From Streptomyces sp. NBC_00285 (GTDB lineage: Bacteria; Actinomycetota; Actinomycetes; Streptomycetales; Streptomycetaceae), in contig NZ_CP108055.1 of assembly GCF_036174265.1 (NCBI RefSeq), positions 3,596,001 to 3,660,000 on the forward strand: a stretch of 64,000 nucleotides of DNA. The letters run 5' to 3'. The first letter of the stretch is position 1, and each line of letters begins with the position of its first letter. The translations under genes and the position numbers were made by a program. The notes beneath the pieces are model-generated. The model was given only the letters and a program-made list of their open reading frames with translations. It searched no databases and was not told the origin of the DNA. Below, piece by piece: positions 1 to 9,101 of this stretch.

Positions 1-316
1 TGCTGGAGCGCATGGACGGGGCGTAGTAGCCGATCATTTCGAGGTCCCGGCGACCAGCCAGGTACCAGAGGGCCTCAGCGAACTGGAATACCGGGTTCGC
101 CTTACGCTCGGCCAGGTACGGCAGGCGCTGGCGGGGATCGGTAAGCCGGAAGCCGACTCCGATCACTTCACGGGCGGCGTTGCCTCGTGCGTCAATCCGA
201 TGCTCTGGTCGCTCTGTTGCGAGTCGCAACAGAGCGATGTAGGCACCTTCGACGCTGTCGAAGGTCGGTGCTGGGAGCAATGCACTCTCCAGATCGTGAG
301 AACAAAAGGGAGTCAA
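1..316 (-). CDS. Thymidylate synthase, N-terminal part (runs off the left edge)
   Basis: Reading the minus strand leftward gives an open frame in which FDSVEGAYIALLRL, ARGNAAREVIGVGFRL and FAEALWYLAGR resemble the N-terminal part of ThyA-type thymidylate synthases, which methylate dUMP with methylene-tetrahydrofolate. The catalytic Cys and the folate site lie beyond the window. No ATG precedes the conserved part in this frame. A TTG at 316 is one possible start, but the true start is uncertain and the N-terminus may be degenerate. Actinomycetes often rely on ThyX, so an extra ThyA-like gene here may be accessory or belong to a nucleoside pathway. Confidence 0.6.
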   Translation of the reverse strand, partial: MTPFCSHDLESALLPAPTFDSVEGAYIALLRLATERPEHRIDARGNAAREVIGVGFRLTDPRQRLPYLAERKANPVFQFAEALWYLAGRRDLEMIGYYAPSMRSS

Positions 317-587
317 GTAGGGCTCAGCAAAAGGGAGTTGAACCCGTGCGCGGCAGTGGATGAGAACGGGGCTGCCGCGCACGGGGGCCAGGAGCGGGGG
401 CTGCCCACGGGATCCGTGACGCGGTGACCTGGCCGAGGCCCGGCAGCGTCGATGAACCTGATGGCGCCCGCGTCAGGTCCGGCCATCTGTTGCACGGTCA
501 TCAGCGACCGACGCGAAGCCGATGACGGGCTGGCAATCTTGCGTCGCGCTGCGCGTGGTCAGCGGCTGTGCCGGTTCCGGTTATCGG

Positions 588-770
588 TTACCTGGTAGTG
601 GTTGCGTCGTCGCCGTAGAGGCTGTCGGGCGTGTGATTGCGGACGTGTCGGTCCGAGAGAGCCCCTTGGGTGTTCGTCGACTTCGGGTTGGAGTTGTCCT
701 TGGTGTCCTTCTTGATCTGGGCCATCGCGGCCCTGACGGTGGACTTCTTGTTGCTCGTCACGCGTTGCAC
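588..770 (-). CDS. Small hydrophilic protein, 60 aa, unknown
   Basis: The frame encodes a short Lys/Asn/Thr-rich protein beginning MQRVTSNKKSTVRAAMAQIK and ending DDATTTR. Third codon positions are mostly G or C (for example AAG GAC ACC AAG GAC AAC TCC), as expected of coding sequence here. There are no cysteines, membrane segments or recognised motifs. It stands alone, about 150 bases upstream of the NUDIX stop. I do not recognise a family. An overlapping 77-aa frame (559-792) is a shadow of it. Confidence 0.4.
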   Translation of the reverse strand: MQRVTSNKKSTVRAAMAQIKKDTKDNSNPKSTNTQGALSDRHVRNHTPDSLYGDDATTTR

Positions 771-920
771 TCTCTTTCTGCTCTGATCTCATCGGGGACC
801 ACTCCGGCCGTCGGCAGTCTCAAAGGGACGGTCAGAGCGGCGTCTTGGAAGCCCGTCCCCTGATGTGAGTCCTCCGCCCTGGGCAGGGCGTCAGGGTCTT
901 CGCAGACAGGGAACGGAAGT

Positions 921-1436
921 TCACGACGCGTCGGACGGGACCGGCCGGCCTTCCACGAGATACGCGGGGTGCAGGGACGGGCCTTCCAGCGCCGCGACCG
1001 CAGCTCGAATGCGCCGCTCGGTGTGCGCTCCGGCCACTTCGCCCAGTTGGTGGAGCAGTACGAACCGGTACCCGATCAACTCCGGCTGTTCACCCGGGGC
1101 CGCTTCGGGCAGGACGATCTTCGTGTCGCTCGGCACCGTGCCGAGGTCGTAGACGAGGTTCAGCCCCTCTGTCGCCCCGGTCTCCTCGTTGCGTGGAACG
1201 TAGTCGACCGCAAGGAGCGGTCCCGGCGCGATGATCAGACCCGTTTCCTCGCGCACCTCCCGCGCGCAAGCCAGGTGCGGCGCCTCGTCTCCGTCCGCAC
1301 AGCCGCCCGGCAGTCCAAAGGCTCCGTCCTTGTAACTCTTCTGCACCATGAGCACCGCACCGGTCTCGTCCCGGATGATGGCGAGCGCCCCCGTACGACG
1401 GCGGGGCGGATTCGTGAAGTCGGTGTCCTTATGCAT
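921..1436 (-). CDS. NUDIX hydrolase
   Basis: This 171-aa protein would hydrolyse a nucleoside-diphosphate-linked substrate. It has a canonical Nudix box, G-x5-E-x7-REVREETGL, at about residues 43-66. ATG 1436 was chosen because AGAGGAG lies just upstream; the longer frame reaching 1640 is not credible. It is the last gene of a leftward group whose upstream members (1474-3846) overlap one another, and it is 37 bases from the next gene, so it is probably co-transcribed. The substrate cannot be read from the sequence. Confidence 0.85.
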   Translation of the reverse strand: MHKDTDFTNPPRRRTGALAIIRDETGAVLMVQKSYKDGAFGLPGGCADGDEAPHLACAREVREETGLIIAPGPLLAVDYVPRNEETGATEGLNLVYDLGTVPSDTKIVLPEAAPGEQPELIGYRFVLLHQLGEVAGAHTERRIRAAVAALEGPSLHPAYLVEGRPVPSDAS

Positions 1437-1473
1437 ACCTCTCCTCTGGTCAGCGTTGTCGGAGCCGCTTCTT

Positions 1474-2181
1474 CTAAGCGGCAGAAACGAGGTCGTCCAG
1501 GTCGACGACGGTGACGCCTCGTAGCTCGCGCACGAGTTGCGAGGCCAGGAACCACGGGGTCCACTGCCGGTGCCTGTACGGGAGTGGAATTCGTGCCAGC
1601 TCGCTGTCGAACTCCACGGGTTCAGGGCGTCCGTCGGCACCGGTGCGGTAGAGCGTCCCGATCACTCCGTGCAGCCGCGGCACTCTGGCCCGGAGCGCGA
1701 CAGCTCCGGCCCGCACGAGGTATCCGCACTGGTCGACGGCGGCCTTCGCGTGCTCCAGACATAGAGGCGGCTGGGCCGTGAGATGCCCTTCCCAGCCATC
1801 CGTGGACCTGGTGTCGTGCTGCGCGGCCAGGAACAGGTATCCCAGATGGGTGTGGCTGGGCTGCTGCACGCATACCTGGCACCGCAGTTCTTCCATGCAC
1901 TCGCGCTGCCGCGAAGGGTGCACGTCCCGCCACCGCGGTCTCCCGACGATGTCATTGCCGTGGCGGGACTGGGAGCAGCGTGCCCAGAGGACGCCCCGCT
2001 CGTCCCGATCGCCCGGTCCTTCGTTCAGGTAGAACAGGCCCTTGCCGCCGGGCCGCAAACCCAAGCTCGACAGCGAGTCGGCCTGTTCGCCTTGGCGTGC
2101 GGTGATGTACGGCACGAGGCGGCTGGCTGGGACGTGCGTGCTGGTCCTGGCGTTTGCCTCCCTCGACGTAGCGCGCGTCAT
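1474..2181 (-). CDS. Unknown protein, Cys-containing, 235 aa
   Basis: Coding-like composition and an ATGA overlap (2178-2181) with the upstream gene support a real gene. The central part holds CMEELRCQVC, a possible zinc-binding Cys cluster, with a further Cys near CLEHAK and DQCGY. No membrane segment or signal peptide is seen. The first 45 residues are less conserved-looking, so the start could be later. The family is not recognised. Its place behind a serine-kinase-like ATPase suggests a regulatory or signalling operon. Confidence 0.65.
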   Translation of the reverse strand: MTRATSREANARTSTHVPASRLVPYITARQGEQADSLSSLGLRPGGKGLFYLNEGPGDRDERGVLWARCSQSRHGNDIVGRPRWRDVHPSRQRECMEELRCQVCVQQPSHTHLGYLFLAAQHDTRSTDGWEGHLTAQPPLCLEHAKAAVDQCGYLVRAGAVALRARVPRLHGVIGTLYRTGADGRPEPVEFDSELARIPLPYRHRQWTPWFLASQLVRELRGVTVVDLDDLVSAA

Positions 2182-2576
2182 GAGGCTGTGTCTCCCATCA
2201 GGTCGAGAATCGCGAGGATGGCCAGGGCGAACCGTCGGAGGTGGCCCGGCGCGTCGTCGGGGTGGGGGTGCTCGGCACTCAGGTAGATGAGGCGCCGAAT
2301 CTCGTCGACCGGGTACGGCTGCACGAGGTAGGGAACGATCTCCACGAACGTGGTGGTCGCTTCCCGGAAGCGCGCGGCGATGGCCGCGACCAGATACAGG
2401 TCAGGGTGGGCGTGCTCACCAAGTACGGCTTCCAGGTCCTCGTACAGCTGCTCGTCGATCGCCTCGCCGGCGAGCGAGCGGCGAAGGCCGAAGAGGACCA
2501 CACCCAGCGTGTCGTGATCGTTGGAGGTTCGCGGGCGCAGCAGCCGCACGGCGGCATCAGCCGACACTGCGACCAT
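2178..2576 (-). CDS. Unknown acidic helical protein, 132 aa
   Basis: Start ATG 2576 shares one base with the stop of the upstream ATP-binding gene (TGATG), and its own stop overlaps the next ATG, so all three are translationally coupled. The protein is predicted mostly helical, with repeated Leu/Ala stretches (FALAILAILDLM near the C-terminus), and has no recognised motif. A longer frame starting at 2642 would overlap the upstream gene by 67 bases and lacks a visible ribosome site. The function is unknown. Confidence 0.6.
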   Translation of the reverse strand: MVAVSADAAVRLLRPRTSNDHDTLGVVLFGLRRSLAGEAIDEQLYEDLEAVLGEHAHPDLYLVAAIAARFREATTTFVEIVPYLVQPYPVDEIRRLIYLSAEHPHPDDAPGHLRRFALAILAILDLMGDTAS

Positions 2577-3049
2577 CACGACGTCCCGTCGGGGATCGCG
2601 AGGGAGCACCACGTCATGGTGCCGTCGGTGCTCACCCCCCACTCCTTGGCGAGGGCGGCGACGAGTAGCAGGCCGCGGCCGTTCTCGTCGGTCACGTCGG
2701 CGGAGCGCAGTCGGGCCGGAGTAGGGGTGCCGTCGGTCACTTCGATACGCAGTTCGTAGGCGGAGTGCCGCACTCGGAGCCCGACCGGCAGTCCCTTGCC
2801 GTGTTTGATGGCGTTGCCAACCAACTCGGACACGACGAGGGTGGCGTCGTTGGTCAGCATCGTCAGATCCCAGTGGCGCAGTTGAGCCCTGGTGATCCGT
2901 CTCATCTGCCCAATGCGGCGCTCATCCGGAGGGAAGTCGACCTTGAAGCCGCCCTCACCCGTCTGGTCCCAGGTTTCGATGGGAGCGGCGTCAGACGTGC
3001 GGGACGTCCTCGCTCCTGCGGCGAGCGGCTGGGCTCGCTCCGTCATCAT
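2576..3049 (-). CDS. ATP-binding protein, HATPase_c_2 (anti-sigma-factor kinase-like)
   Basis: This small GHKL-type ATPase resembles the Streptomyces RsbW/SpoIIAB-like serine kinases. Seen directly: an N-box-like VVSELVGNAIKHG (about residues 71-83), RIEVTDGTP as G1-like (101-109) and ENGRGLLLVAALA as G2-like (122-134). Starts 3049 and 3046 are both possible; GGAGG lies 4 or 7 bases upstream. The start overlaps the stop of the upstream oxygenase as ATGATGA. Whether it is a kinase or only a nucleotide binder is inference. Confidence 0.85.
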   Translation of the reverse strand: MMTERAQPLAAGARTSRTSDAAPIETWDQTGEGGFKVDFPPDERRIGQMRRITRAQLRHWDLTMLTNDATLVVSELVGNAIKHGKGLPVGLRVRHSAYELRIEVTDGTPTPARLRSADVTDENGRGLLLVAALAKEWGVSTDGTMTWCSLAIPDGTS

Positions 3050-3846
3050 CCCGCCTCCAAAAACATGGGTGTACGGCCGGAGGCGGGGACCGGCGCGAAC
3101 CCTCGGAGCAGGGGAAACAGGGGCTGGCCAAGGGCACGCCAGAAGAGCCGATCTCCAGTGAAGGCACGTCGCGCGTGAAGCCAGCGTTCGTTGTCCAGCA
3201 GGTAACCCTGACCGGGAGCCAGGGCGAGACGGACCTGGTGACGGCCGGCTGCTGCACGCAGTTGCGGGAGGTAGGGCTGCACTATCGGGTTCCAGCGCGC
3301 CAGCCCGTCGAACCGCAGGCGCACGGACACCCGCAGATCGTCGTGGACGGTGAACACCTGTGTGGCGTGACCGTCTCCGGCCCCGAAGAACGCGGTGCGC
3401 GCTTGCGCCAGCGCAACCCCCGCCTCCTGCTCGCCGGCGAAGAGGTCGGAGTGCATGGCCTGTCCGTCGGTGAGCAGGCATTCCCCACCCGCAGCGGCAG
3501 CTTGCCCGCACACGAGAAGCATCAGACGGGGCGGATTGGGGGTGCCGGAGCGTTCAGTGTGCGGATCAAGCGGACCGTTGCCGAGCCCGGCAAATCCCGT
3601 CCGATGCGCATGGCGGCCGGTGTCGCGGATAGTGGTGAGCCCGTCCGAGTCGCTGTCGCGGTGCGGCACCAAACTCATGGTCCGCGTCGCGAAGGCGAGC
3701 ACGGCAGCGCGCGAAGCGAGACCGTCGACAGTGACCAGGCCCGTGTCCCGCAGCTGCCCCGCGATCTTCTCCTCAGCTCCCGGCGCAGCCAGATCGACGC
3801 GGTTGCGCACGAAGACATCGGTGTGCGGCTGCTGAACTCGGCGCAT
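3046..3846 (-). CDS. TauD/clavaminate synthase-like Fe(II)/2-oxoglutarate oxygenase
   Basis: This 266-aa protein of the TauD/TfdA/clavaminate-synthase superfamily has a likely iron triad of H96-x-E98 (PHTERSG) and H224 (NERWLHARRAFTG), with a following Arg for 2-oxoglutarate. Start 3846 is preceded by AAGGAG. It heads the leftward operon 3846-921, divergent from the NUDIX/XRE pair at 4015; the 168 bases between hold both promoters. The substrate is unknown, and the coupling to a kinase-like ATPase is unusual for a biosynthetic oxygenase. Confidence 0.8.
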   Translation of the reverse strand: MRRVQQPHTDVFVRNRVDLAAPGAEEKIAGQLRDTGLVTVDGLASRAAVLAFATRTMSLVPHRDSDSDGLTTIRDTGRHAHRTGFAGLGNGPLDPHTERSGTPNPPRLMLLVCGQAAAAGGECLLTDGQAMHSDLFAGEQEAGVALAQARTAFFGAGDGHATQVFTVHDDLRVSVRLRFDGLARWNPIVQPYLPQLRAAAGRHQVRLALAPGQGYLLDNERWLHARRAFTGDRLFWRALGQPLFPLLRGFAPVPASGRTPMFLEAG

Positions 3847-4014
3847 CACGGATCTCCTTGGCTGCGGTGAATTGGTCCCACTGTTCGGCGCCGCTGGACC
3901 GGGGGTAAAGCGACAGATTGTCGACTCGGGCAATTCGCCCACGCCCAACTCGCGCCACGGGCCACGTGCTACGTTCCGACCACCCCCGGCCGTACGTGCA
4001 ATCCGAGGAGAGCG

Positions 4015-4434
4015 ATGGCGTACACGCCCCCCACCTGGCCCGTCTCCGTCAAGGGCGTAGCCGTTGACAGTCACCGACGCGTACTGCTGCTGAAGAACGA
4101 ACGCGAGGAGTGGGAACTGCCCGGCGGGCGACTCGAACCCTCCGATGGCACACCTGAGTTGGCAGTGGAGAGGGAAATCGAGGAGGAGACCGGCTGGGCA
4201 GTCAAGGCCGGTCCTCTGCTGGACGTGTGGATCTACCAGCCCCTGCCCGTGGCCATGCCGGACCGACGAGTCGTGATCGTCACCTACGGCTGCACCGTCC
4301 TCACCCCGGACAAGACCCCCGTGGTGAGTCACGAGCACAAGCAACTCGGCATGTTCACCGCTGACGAAGTGCCCAGCCTGACCATGCCGGACGGATACAA
4401 GCAGTCCATCGCCGCCTGGTACGCGCGGATGTGA
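4015..4434 (+). CDS. NUDIX hydrolase
   Basis: A 139-aa NUDIX protein. The box GGRLEPSDGTPELAVEREIE followed by EETGW keeps REIEEETG but has a two-residue insertion before it, so the first Glu of the canonical Gx5Ex7REUXEE spacing is displaced. GGAGAG precedes ATG 4015. It ends six bases before the XRE-TPR gene; NUDIX plus helix-turn-helix/TPR regulator pairs are common in streptomycetes, which suggests that the two act together. The substrate is unknown. Confidence 0.85.
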   Translation: MAYTPPTWPVSVKGVAVDSHRRVLLLKNEREEWELPGGRLEPSDGTPELAVEREIEEETGWAVKAGPLLDVWIYQPLPVAMPDRRVVIVTYGCTVLTPDKTPVVSHEHKQLGMFTADEVPSLTMPDGYKQSIAAWYARM

Positions 4435-4440
4435 CGGAAC

Positions 4441-5604
4441 ATGGACAGGTCGATGGTCCTGCGGCACTCGCAACACACCGTGTGGCACTGGGCAACCCCG
4501 CAGGCCGAGGCAGTCCTCGCCTCCCGCGATATCGGGGCGATCCTGCGCTTCCACCGTGCCGTGCACGGCATGAACCAGACCGAACTCGGGCGGCTCCTCG
4601 GCTACGACAAGACGTACATCTCGCTCCTCGAACTCGGCAAACGAAGCCTTGAAGACATCGGCTCCCGCCGACACGTCGCCGAGACCCTTTGTCTGCCCCC
4701 GCACGTCGTCGGCGTCACCGATCCAGCCGACACCGACCACCGCGCCATGCTCCAGTTCGGCGAGTCCACGGTCCGCCTCGCCGAAATCGCCCGCCAGTCC
4801 GGACACGCCTCCGAAGCCGTCGCCGAGTTGTGGCCCCTGGTCGCCCGGCTCGAAGCCCGCATGGAGGACGGGCACACGGAACGCGACGTCCTGCACCTCC
4901 TGGCCCGAGCCCGTGTCGGCCTCGGCGTCGCCCTGGGCAACGTCCTGCCGGAGGAACGACTGAGCACCGCCGCCCACTGGACCGCCAAGAGCATCGGCAT
5001 CGCCCGCTACTTCGGCGAACCGCCCTTCACCTCCTACGTGTTGCGCATGCACGGCAATGAACTGCGCAAGGCCCGCCTCCACGGAGCCGCCGTCGACCGT
5101 CTGCAGCACGCGGCTGCCGTCGCACCGCACAACGAGGCGAAAGCAGCCGTACTTCCGCTGCTCGCTCGTGCGGCCGGCGCCCTCCGGAACCAGCCCCTGT
5201 TCGACGAGGCGATGCGGGAGACGAACCGGCTCCTCGACGAGACCGAACACACGTCGTTGTTCAACCCCTACGCCCTGCACGAGATCCGTCTCCGAGGGCT
5301 GATGGCCACCGACAGGACCGACATCGCCATACAGCTGATCGAGCAGGGCAGTCCTGTACCGACGACCACCGTCGCCCCGCAGTGGCGCGTGATCGAGCTC
5401 ATCACCGTGGCCCAAGTACGGCTGGCCGCCGACGACCATGGCAGCGCCGCGCAGTCCCTGCACACCGCCGTCGAGGAAGCTGTCCGCCAGCGACTTCCCC
5501 ACCAGTTGCAGCGCATCGTGCGCGCGGCGGACTACCGGCTGCCGGAGATCAGGGAAGTCGCAGACCATGCCCTGGACCGGATTCGGCAAGAGATGGCCGC
5601 CTAA
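4441..5604 (+). CDS. XRE-family regulator with TPR-like C-terminus
   Basis: A 387-aa protein. An HTH_3-like domain covers about residues 30-65 ([20 protein letters not shown]), followed by about 300 residues of helical repeats typical of Streptomyces XRE-TPR regulators and suited to binding a peptide or small molecule. It is co-directional with and six bases from the NUDIX gene. No enzyme motif is seen. What it regulates is unknown; the neighbouring divergent operon is the obvious candidate. Confidence 0.8.
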   Translation: MDRSMVLRHSQHTVWHWATPQAEAVLASRDIGAILRFHRAVHGMNQTELGRLLGYDKTYISLLELGKRSLEDIGSRRHVAETLCLPPHVVGVTDPADTDHRAMLQFGESTVRLAEIARQSGHASEAVAELWPLVARLEARMEDGHTERDVLHLLARARVGLGVALGNVLPEERLSTAAHWTAKSIGIARYFGEPPFTSYVLRMHGNELRKARLHGAAVDRLQHAAAVAPHNEAKAAVLPLLARAAGALRNQPLFDEAMRETNRLLDETEHTSLFNPYALHEIRLRGLMATDRTDIAIQLIEQGSPVPTTTVAPQWRVIELITVAQVRLAADDHGSAAQSLHTAVEEAVRQRLPHQLQRIVRAADYRLPEIREVADHALDRIRQEMAA

Positions 5605-5702
5605 CTTGATCTCGCCCCGGAGCAGCACCGGCTGGCATCGGTCGCTCGACTTAAGGAACGTGGTCATGGGCCCATCGCACCGCGCTACGAAGCCGTCTAC
5701 CA

Positions 5703-5751
5703 GGGGAATCCAGAGGGGGAAAAATCTGTCAAGGGGGGAAATCCTGGGGGG
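5703..5751 (+). repeat. Four G-run direct repeats before an XRE regulator
   Basis: Runs of 4, 5, 6 and 6 G begin at 5703, 5715, 5733 and 5746, each followed by A-rich sequence and mostly TC (AGGGGAATCC, AGGGGGAAAAATC, AGGGGGGAAATCC, TGGGGGGAATTC). They end 45 bases before ATG 5797. They could be an iterated operator for the regulator downstream or a G-quadruplex in the leader. Confidence 0.5.
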
Positions 5752-5796
5752 AATTCGGGCCATGATTGAAATCCGCCCACAACAGAGGTCACACTC

Positions 5797-7038
5797 ATGA
5801 CAGATCCGTTCGCCGAACTGTTGCTCCGGCTCCGGAAGGACGCGGGCCGGACGCAAGAGCAGCAGGCAGACGCGATCAACGCTGTCTCCGGCCGGGCAAC
5901 CCTGACCCGCCGGGAGATCGGCCGCTACGAGAAGTTTGAGAACGTCCCTACGAACCACACACTCGCCCACATCGCAGTGGCTTCCGGCGTCCCCTTCGAA
6001 GAACTACTGCGGGAGGCCAAGGCCGCCCGCGCCCGACGGAGGAGAGGGAACGTCCGTGAAGAGGAGGACCAGGACGACGTGAAGCGCCGCACGCTGCTGG
6101 GCAGCGCCTCCATCGGCGTAAGCGCGGCTGCCGAGCCTTGGGGGCGGCTCGCCTTCGCTCTCAGCAAGGGCTCCCGCATCGACACACCCGCCGCGGTCGC
6201 ACTCATCAACCGAGCTGCCGACCTGCACGTTCAGGAACTCAATCTCAGCGCCCGCCGCCTGCAAAGCACGGTTGAGTCGCACCTAGACGCGATCACGGCA
6301 GCCCTGCCTCACGCCGGCGAGCACGAACGGGCTCTCACCATCGCAGCCGGAGAAACCGCCGCCCTTGCCGGATGGGTGGCCTGGGACCTGGGCGAGCACA
6401 ACAAGGCCGGCTCCTACTACGACGTCACGACCGAGTGCGCGGCGAAGGCCGGGCACCCTCCCCTCAGAGCCTTGGCCCTCACCTACGCAAGCTACGGGGC
6501 TCCGACACCGAAGAGGAAGCTAGAACTCTTGTCCCAGGCCTCCCGGGATGTGCGCGGCCACGGCAACGCCACGGCCGCGGCCTGGGTCCTGGGAAGGCAC
6601 GCGGAGGAAGCTGCCGCGGTCGGCGACGAGACAGGGGCGCTGCGTGCGCTTGACCAAGCACACTTCGCCTACGACTTCGCGGATCACACCAGCGAACAGG
6701 CGTGGGTCCGCTTCGTGACGCCGTACCGAATGGATTCGTTGGCCCTTTCCGTGTACGGGCAGTTGAGGAGATCCGAACTCACCGCCACGGCCGACACCGC
6801 GGTCGACCGCCTCGGGGACGAACTACCGGACGGCGGCGTCGTCGTCCTCGGTGATCTCGCCTCGGCCCTGCTGCGCGGAGGCGACGTCGACCAAGGCGTC
6901 TACGTATCCCGCCAGTTCACGGCCGCGTCACAGGCCAAGCCCAACACGATGGGCAAGGAACGCGCCGCGAAGATCGCCGCATGGCTGCCCGACAGTGAGC
7001 GGGAACTCGCCCATCACTTGCGGCAGTTCGCATCCTGA
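5797..7038 (+). CDS. XRE-family regulator with TPR-like repeats
   Basis: A 413-aa protein. The N-terminal helix-turn-helix (RKDAGRTQEQQADAINAVSG, then RREIGRYEKF) is followed by a short basic/acidic linker (RARRRRGNVREEEDQDD) and a long helical TPR-like region. It differs in sequence from the 4441 regulator. Four G-run repeats lie directly upstream. It is probably monocistronic: the next gene is on the other strand. The target and ligand are unknown. Confidence 0.8.
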   Translation: MTDPFAELLLRLRKDAGRTQEQQADAINAVSGRATLTRREIGRYEKFENVPTNHTLAHIAVASGVPFEELLREAKAARARRRRGNVREEEDQDDVKRRTLLGSASIGVSAAAEPWGRLAFALSKGSRIDTPAAVALINRAADLHVQELNLSARRLQSTVESHLDAITAALPHAGEHERALTIAAGETAALAGWVAWDLGEHNKAGSYYDVTTECAAKAGHPPLRALALTYASYGAPTPKRKLELLSQASRDVRGHGNATAAAWVLGRHAEEAAAVGDETGALRALDQAHFAYDFADHTSEQAWVRFVTPYRMDSLALSVYGQLRRSELTATADTAVDRLGDELPDGGVVVLGDLASALLRGGDVDQGVYVSRQFTAASQAKPNTMGKERAAKIAAWLPDSERELAHHLRQFAS

Positions 7039-7105
7039 ACCGATGCCCTCGTTCGGTCCACGGGCAGACTCAGAACACGACCGCCGTCGCACGGCACGTC
7101 GCTCG

Positions 7106-7432
7106 TCAGTCTTGCGTTGTCTCCTCAACAACCCACGACAGATACGCCTCCGACCCACCGGTCACAGGCAGCGTGATCCACTGGGGAACGTCGTACGGGT
7201 GCTTCTCGGAGAGCCATGCCTCCAGTTGCGGGAGAAGGTCCGTCGTCGTCATGTACGAGATACGCCACTCCCGCGCCGTCTCGACCGCGTTCTTCCACCA
7301 GTAGACGGCGGTGATCGGCCCGTCGATGTGAACGCCGGCTGCCAACTTGCTCTCAACCGCACCCCGCGCCAGGGCCCTTGCCTGGTCCCCGTCGTCGATG
7401 GTCGTCTGTGCGATCACAATCTCGTTGGCCAT
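7106..7432 (-). CDS. cutA: CutA1 divalent-ion tolerance family protein
   Basis: A 108-aa protein with the length and pattern of CutA1 trimers: IVIAQTTI strand, KLAAGVHIDGPITAVYWW core, then HPYDVPQWITLPV. CutA1 is widespread; its copper-tolerance role is disputed. GGAGAGG precedes ATG 7432. It is convergent with the 5797 regulator. It lies far from the metal island and need not belong to it. Confidence 0.9.
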   Translation of the reverse strand: MANEIVIAQTTIDDGDQARALARGAVESKLAAGVHIDGPITAVYWWKNAVETAREWRISYMTTTDLLPQLEAWLSEKHPYDVPQWITLPVTGGSEAYLSWVVEETTQD

Positions 7433-7700
7433 GCGACTACCTCTCCAGCTCGATGTAGCACGACCCTACCCAGCCGCTTCTGGTGCTTGCCCGCCCCTTC
7501 CGAGGCGCCGGGCGTGGAGGCCAACCACCTTGAGCAGAGCCTGGGCTGAATGATCCCGCTCACTCCAGATCGATACCCAGTTCCGTGTCCGGGCGGCAGA
7601 AGCCGCAGGCCGCTCCGGCGCTCGGCTTGTTCCTTGGCGTCGCGGGGTCCATCTCCGTGTTGGCTCTGACCGACCGTGGACACCTCGTGGCAGGTCAGGG

Positions 7701-8240
7701 ATGGTGGGCGGCATGGTCGCCGTCCTGCTGCCCCTGGTCACGCTTGTCCTCGGCTTCGTCGCGAGTTTCCTGCTTGAGCTATTCCGTAACCGCTGGACGG
7801 CCCGGAACGTGCAGGACGTTCGCGACGCTGAACGTCAACAAGTCGCCCGCCTGGAGCGAGTGGCGTTTGAACGTGACGGGCTCCGCGCTGTCCACACGGC
7901 CATTCACGACCTTCTGAGCAGGGTGAACGCGATCGCCATACACCTGGCAAAGGCCGAAGCGGTGGGTCTGGACTGGCGCGAGAGCGATGACGGGCAGGAG
8001 TTGAAGGCAGCGGCTATGCACGCGACCGTGAGGTGCAGTCATGAGTCCGCTCTGCTGCTGCATCCTGCGGTGATCGAGGCGGTGGAACGTCTGATAACTG
8101 CCGCCTACCCGATGTACTGGACTCGCGCGTCTGGAAGCGATCCGAGTCATCGCCGTGAGTTCTTCGAAGCCGACCAAGCCGCGACGAGGGCCATCGCGGC
8201 TCGGCTTCGCGAGCTCTACGGCGTCGCGACGGGCGGTTGA
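7701..8240 (+). CDS. Unknown protein with one N-terminal membrane segment
   Basis: A 179-aa protein. A hydrophobic helix at about residues 5-25 (VAVLLPLVTLVLGFVASFLL) anchors a helical, charged domain that begins with a coiled-coil-like segment (DVRDAERQQVARLERVAFER). No catalytic motif is seen. ATG 7713 has better spacing from a GGG-rich site than 7701. The last gene before the first TGGCCA cluster; the family is not recognised. Confidence 0.6.
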   Translation: MVGGMVAVLLPLVTLVLGFVASFLLELFRNRWTARNVQDVRDAERQQVARLERVAFERDGLRAVHTAIHDLLSRVNAIAIHLAKAEAVGLDWRESDDGQELKAAAMHATVRCSHESALLLHPAVIEAVERLITAAYPMYWTRASGSDPSHRREFFEADQAATRAIAARLRELYGVATGG

Positions 8241-8263
8241 TCGGCGGTCTTCGAAGCTGTCCC

Positions 8264-8359
8264 ATGGCCAACTGCAACGCTCAGAGTGGCCACCTGAGGC
8301 GCGCGCAGGCACGCAAGGGTACTGGGGCTGGTTGGCCATTGAGTGCTTCAGATGGCCAC
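8264..8359. repeat. TGGCCA cluster 1 (four copies)
   Basis: TGGCCA occurs four times in 96 bases, in the contexts ATGGCCAA (8264), GTGGCCAC (8286), TTGGCCATT (8332) and ATGGCCAC (8352). For this composition one copy per roughly 3 kb would be expected. The cluster lies between the convergent 7701 gene and the SnoaL-like gene. Confidence 0.5.
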
Positions 8360-8405
8360 GATGATGCTCTGCTGTTGCAGGACCTGACGGGGCGCTGGCC
8401 GGCGC

Positions 8406-8834
8406 TCAGTGCAGCCGAGGCTTCAGCGCGCCGAGCTGTAGCAGCATCGCCAAGTCGTCACGTACCGCCCAGCGTTCGGAAATCCGTCCATCGACCAGTC
8501 GATAGGCGAAGGCGACGTCTCTCCGGTAGATCCCGCTCGGCACATCGAAGCCTCGGAACGTTCCTCCAGGCCACTCGTGCTCCCGCACGCCGAACTGGAC
8601 GACCATGTCGCCCTCCGCGACGATGTGCGACTCCACCCAACGGGCCGGATGCTGGTCACGGCGGGCCCGCAGCAGGAACTGCCGCGTGCCCTCGATCCCG
8701 GTCGGCATACCGGGTGCCAGTGCATGGTTGACCATGTCGGGCGTGCACAGTGCATCCAGCCGACCAAGATCGCCGCCACCGTTGCCCAGCTCGTCCAACT
8801 CGCGAACGACCGCCTTGTTGCGCTCCGTATCCAC
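8406..8834 (-). CDS. SnoaL-like / NTF2-fold protein
   Basis: A 142-aa protein with the SnoaL-like polyketide cyclase pattern: helical start, then MVNHALAPGMPTG, GIEGTRQFLLRARRDQHPA, a beta sheet and WAVRDDLAMLLQLG at the end. The family has cyclases, isomerases and many orphans, so no reaction can be assigned. Start GTG 8834. It is divergent from the STAND gene at 9102, and TGGCCA clusters lie on both sides of it. Confidence 0.75.
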   Translation of the reverse strand: MDTERNKAVVRELDELGNGGGDLGRLDALCTPDMVNHALAPGMPTGIEGTRQFLLRARRDQHPARWVESHIVAEGDMVVQFGVREHEWPGGTFRGFDVPSGIYRRDVAFAYRLVDGRISERWAVRDDLAMLLQLGALKPRLH

Positions 8835-8901
8835 CCTGCCGAGTGTTCAGCAGTCTCCCGTCGAGCACAACGCGACCGCCCCGGTGGCACGCTCAGGAGT
8901 T

Positions 8902-8987
8902 GTGGCCAACCGTGATGCGCAGAATGGCCAAGTGGGGCGCTCAGTCACAGCCGCGATAGTTGGCCATTCGCAGAGCTACTTGGCCAC
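8902..8987. repeat. TGGCCA cluster 2 (four copies) in a divergent promoter region
   Basis: Four TGGCCA sites (GTGGCCAA 8902, AATGGCCAA 8923, TTGGCCATT 8960, TTGGCCAC 8980) sit between the divergent SnoaL-like and STAND genes, where operators would be expected. The word GCAGAATGGCCAA recurs after the STAND gene at 11525. Confidence 0.5.
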
Positions 8988-9101
8988 GAGGCTCACTTCG
9001 TCCGCAGAAGAGCGATCTTCAGAGGTGACGGGTTGGTGGTGGAGGACGACGGGATCTGTGCCTCTCCCCCGAGGTGTGTCTTGGGCCTTAATGTCGAGGC
9101 T

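Noticed and set aside
3850..5970. 974-aa leftward open frame extending the oxygenase gene
   Set aside because: The part above 3846 is antisense to the NUDIX and XRE genes, which have better codon use and recognised families. The oxygenase starts at 3846 with its own AAGGAG.
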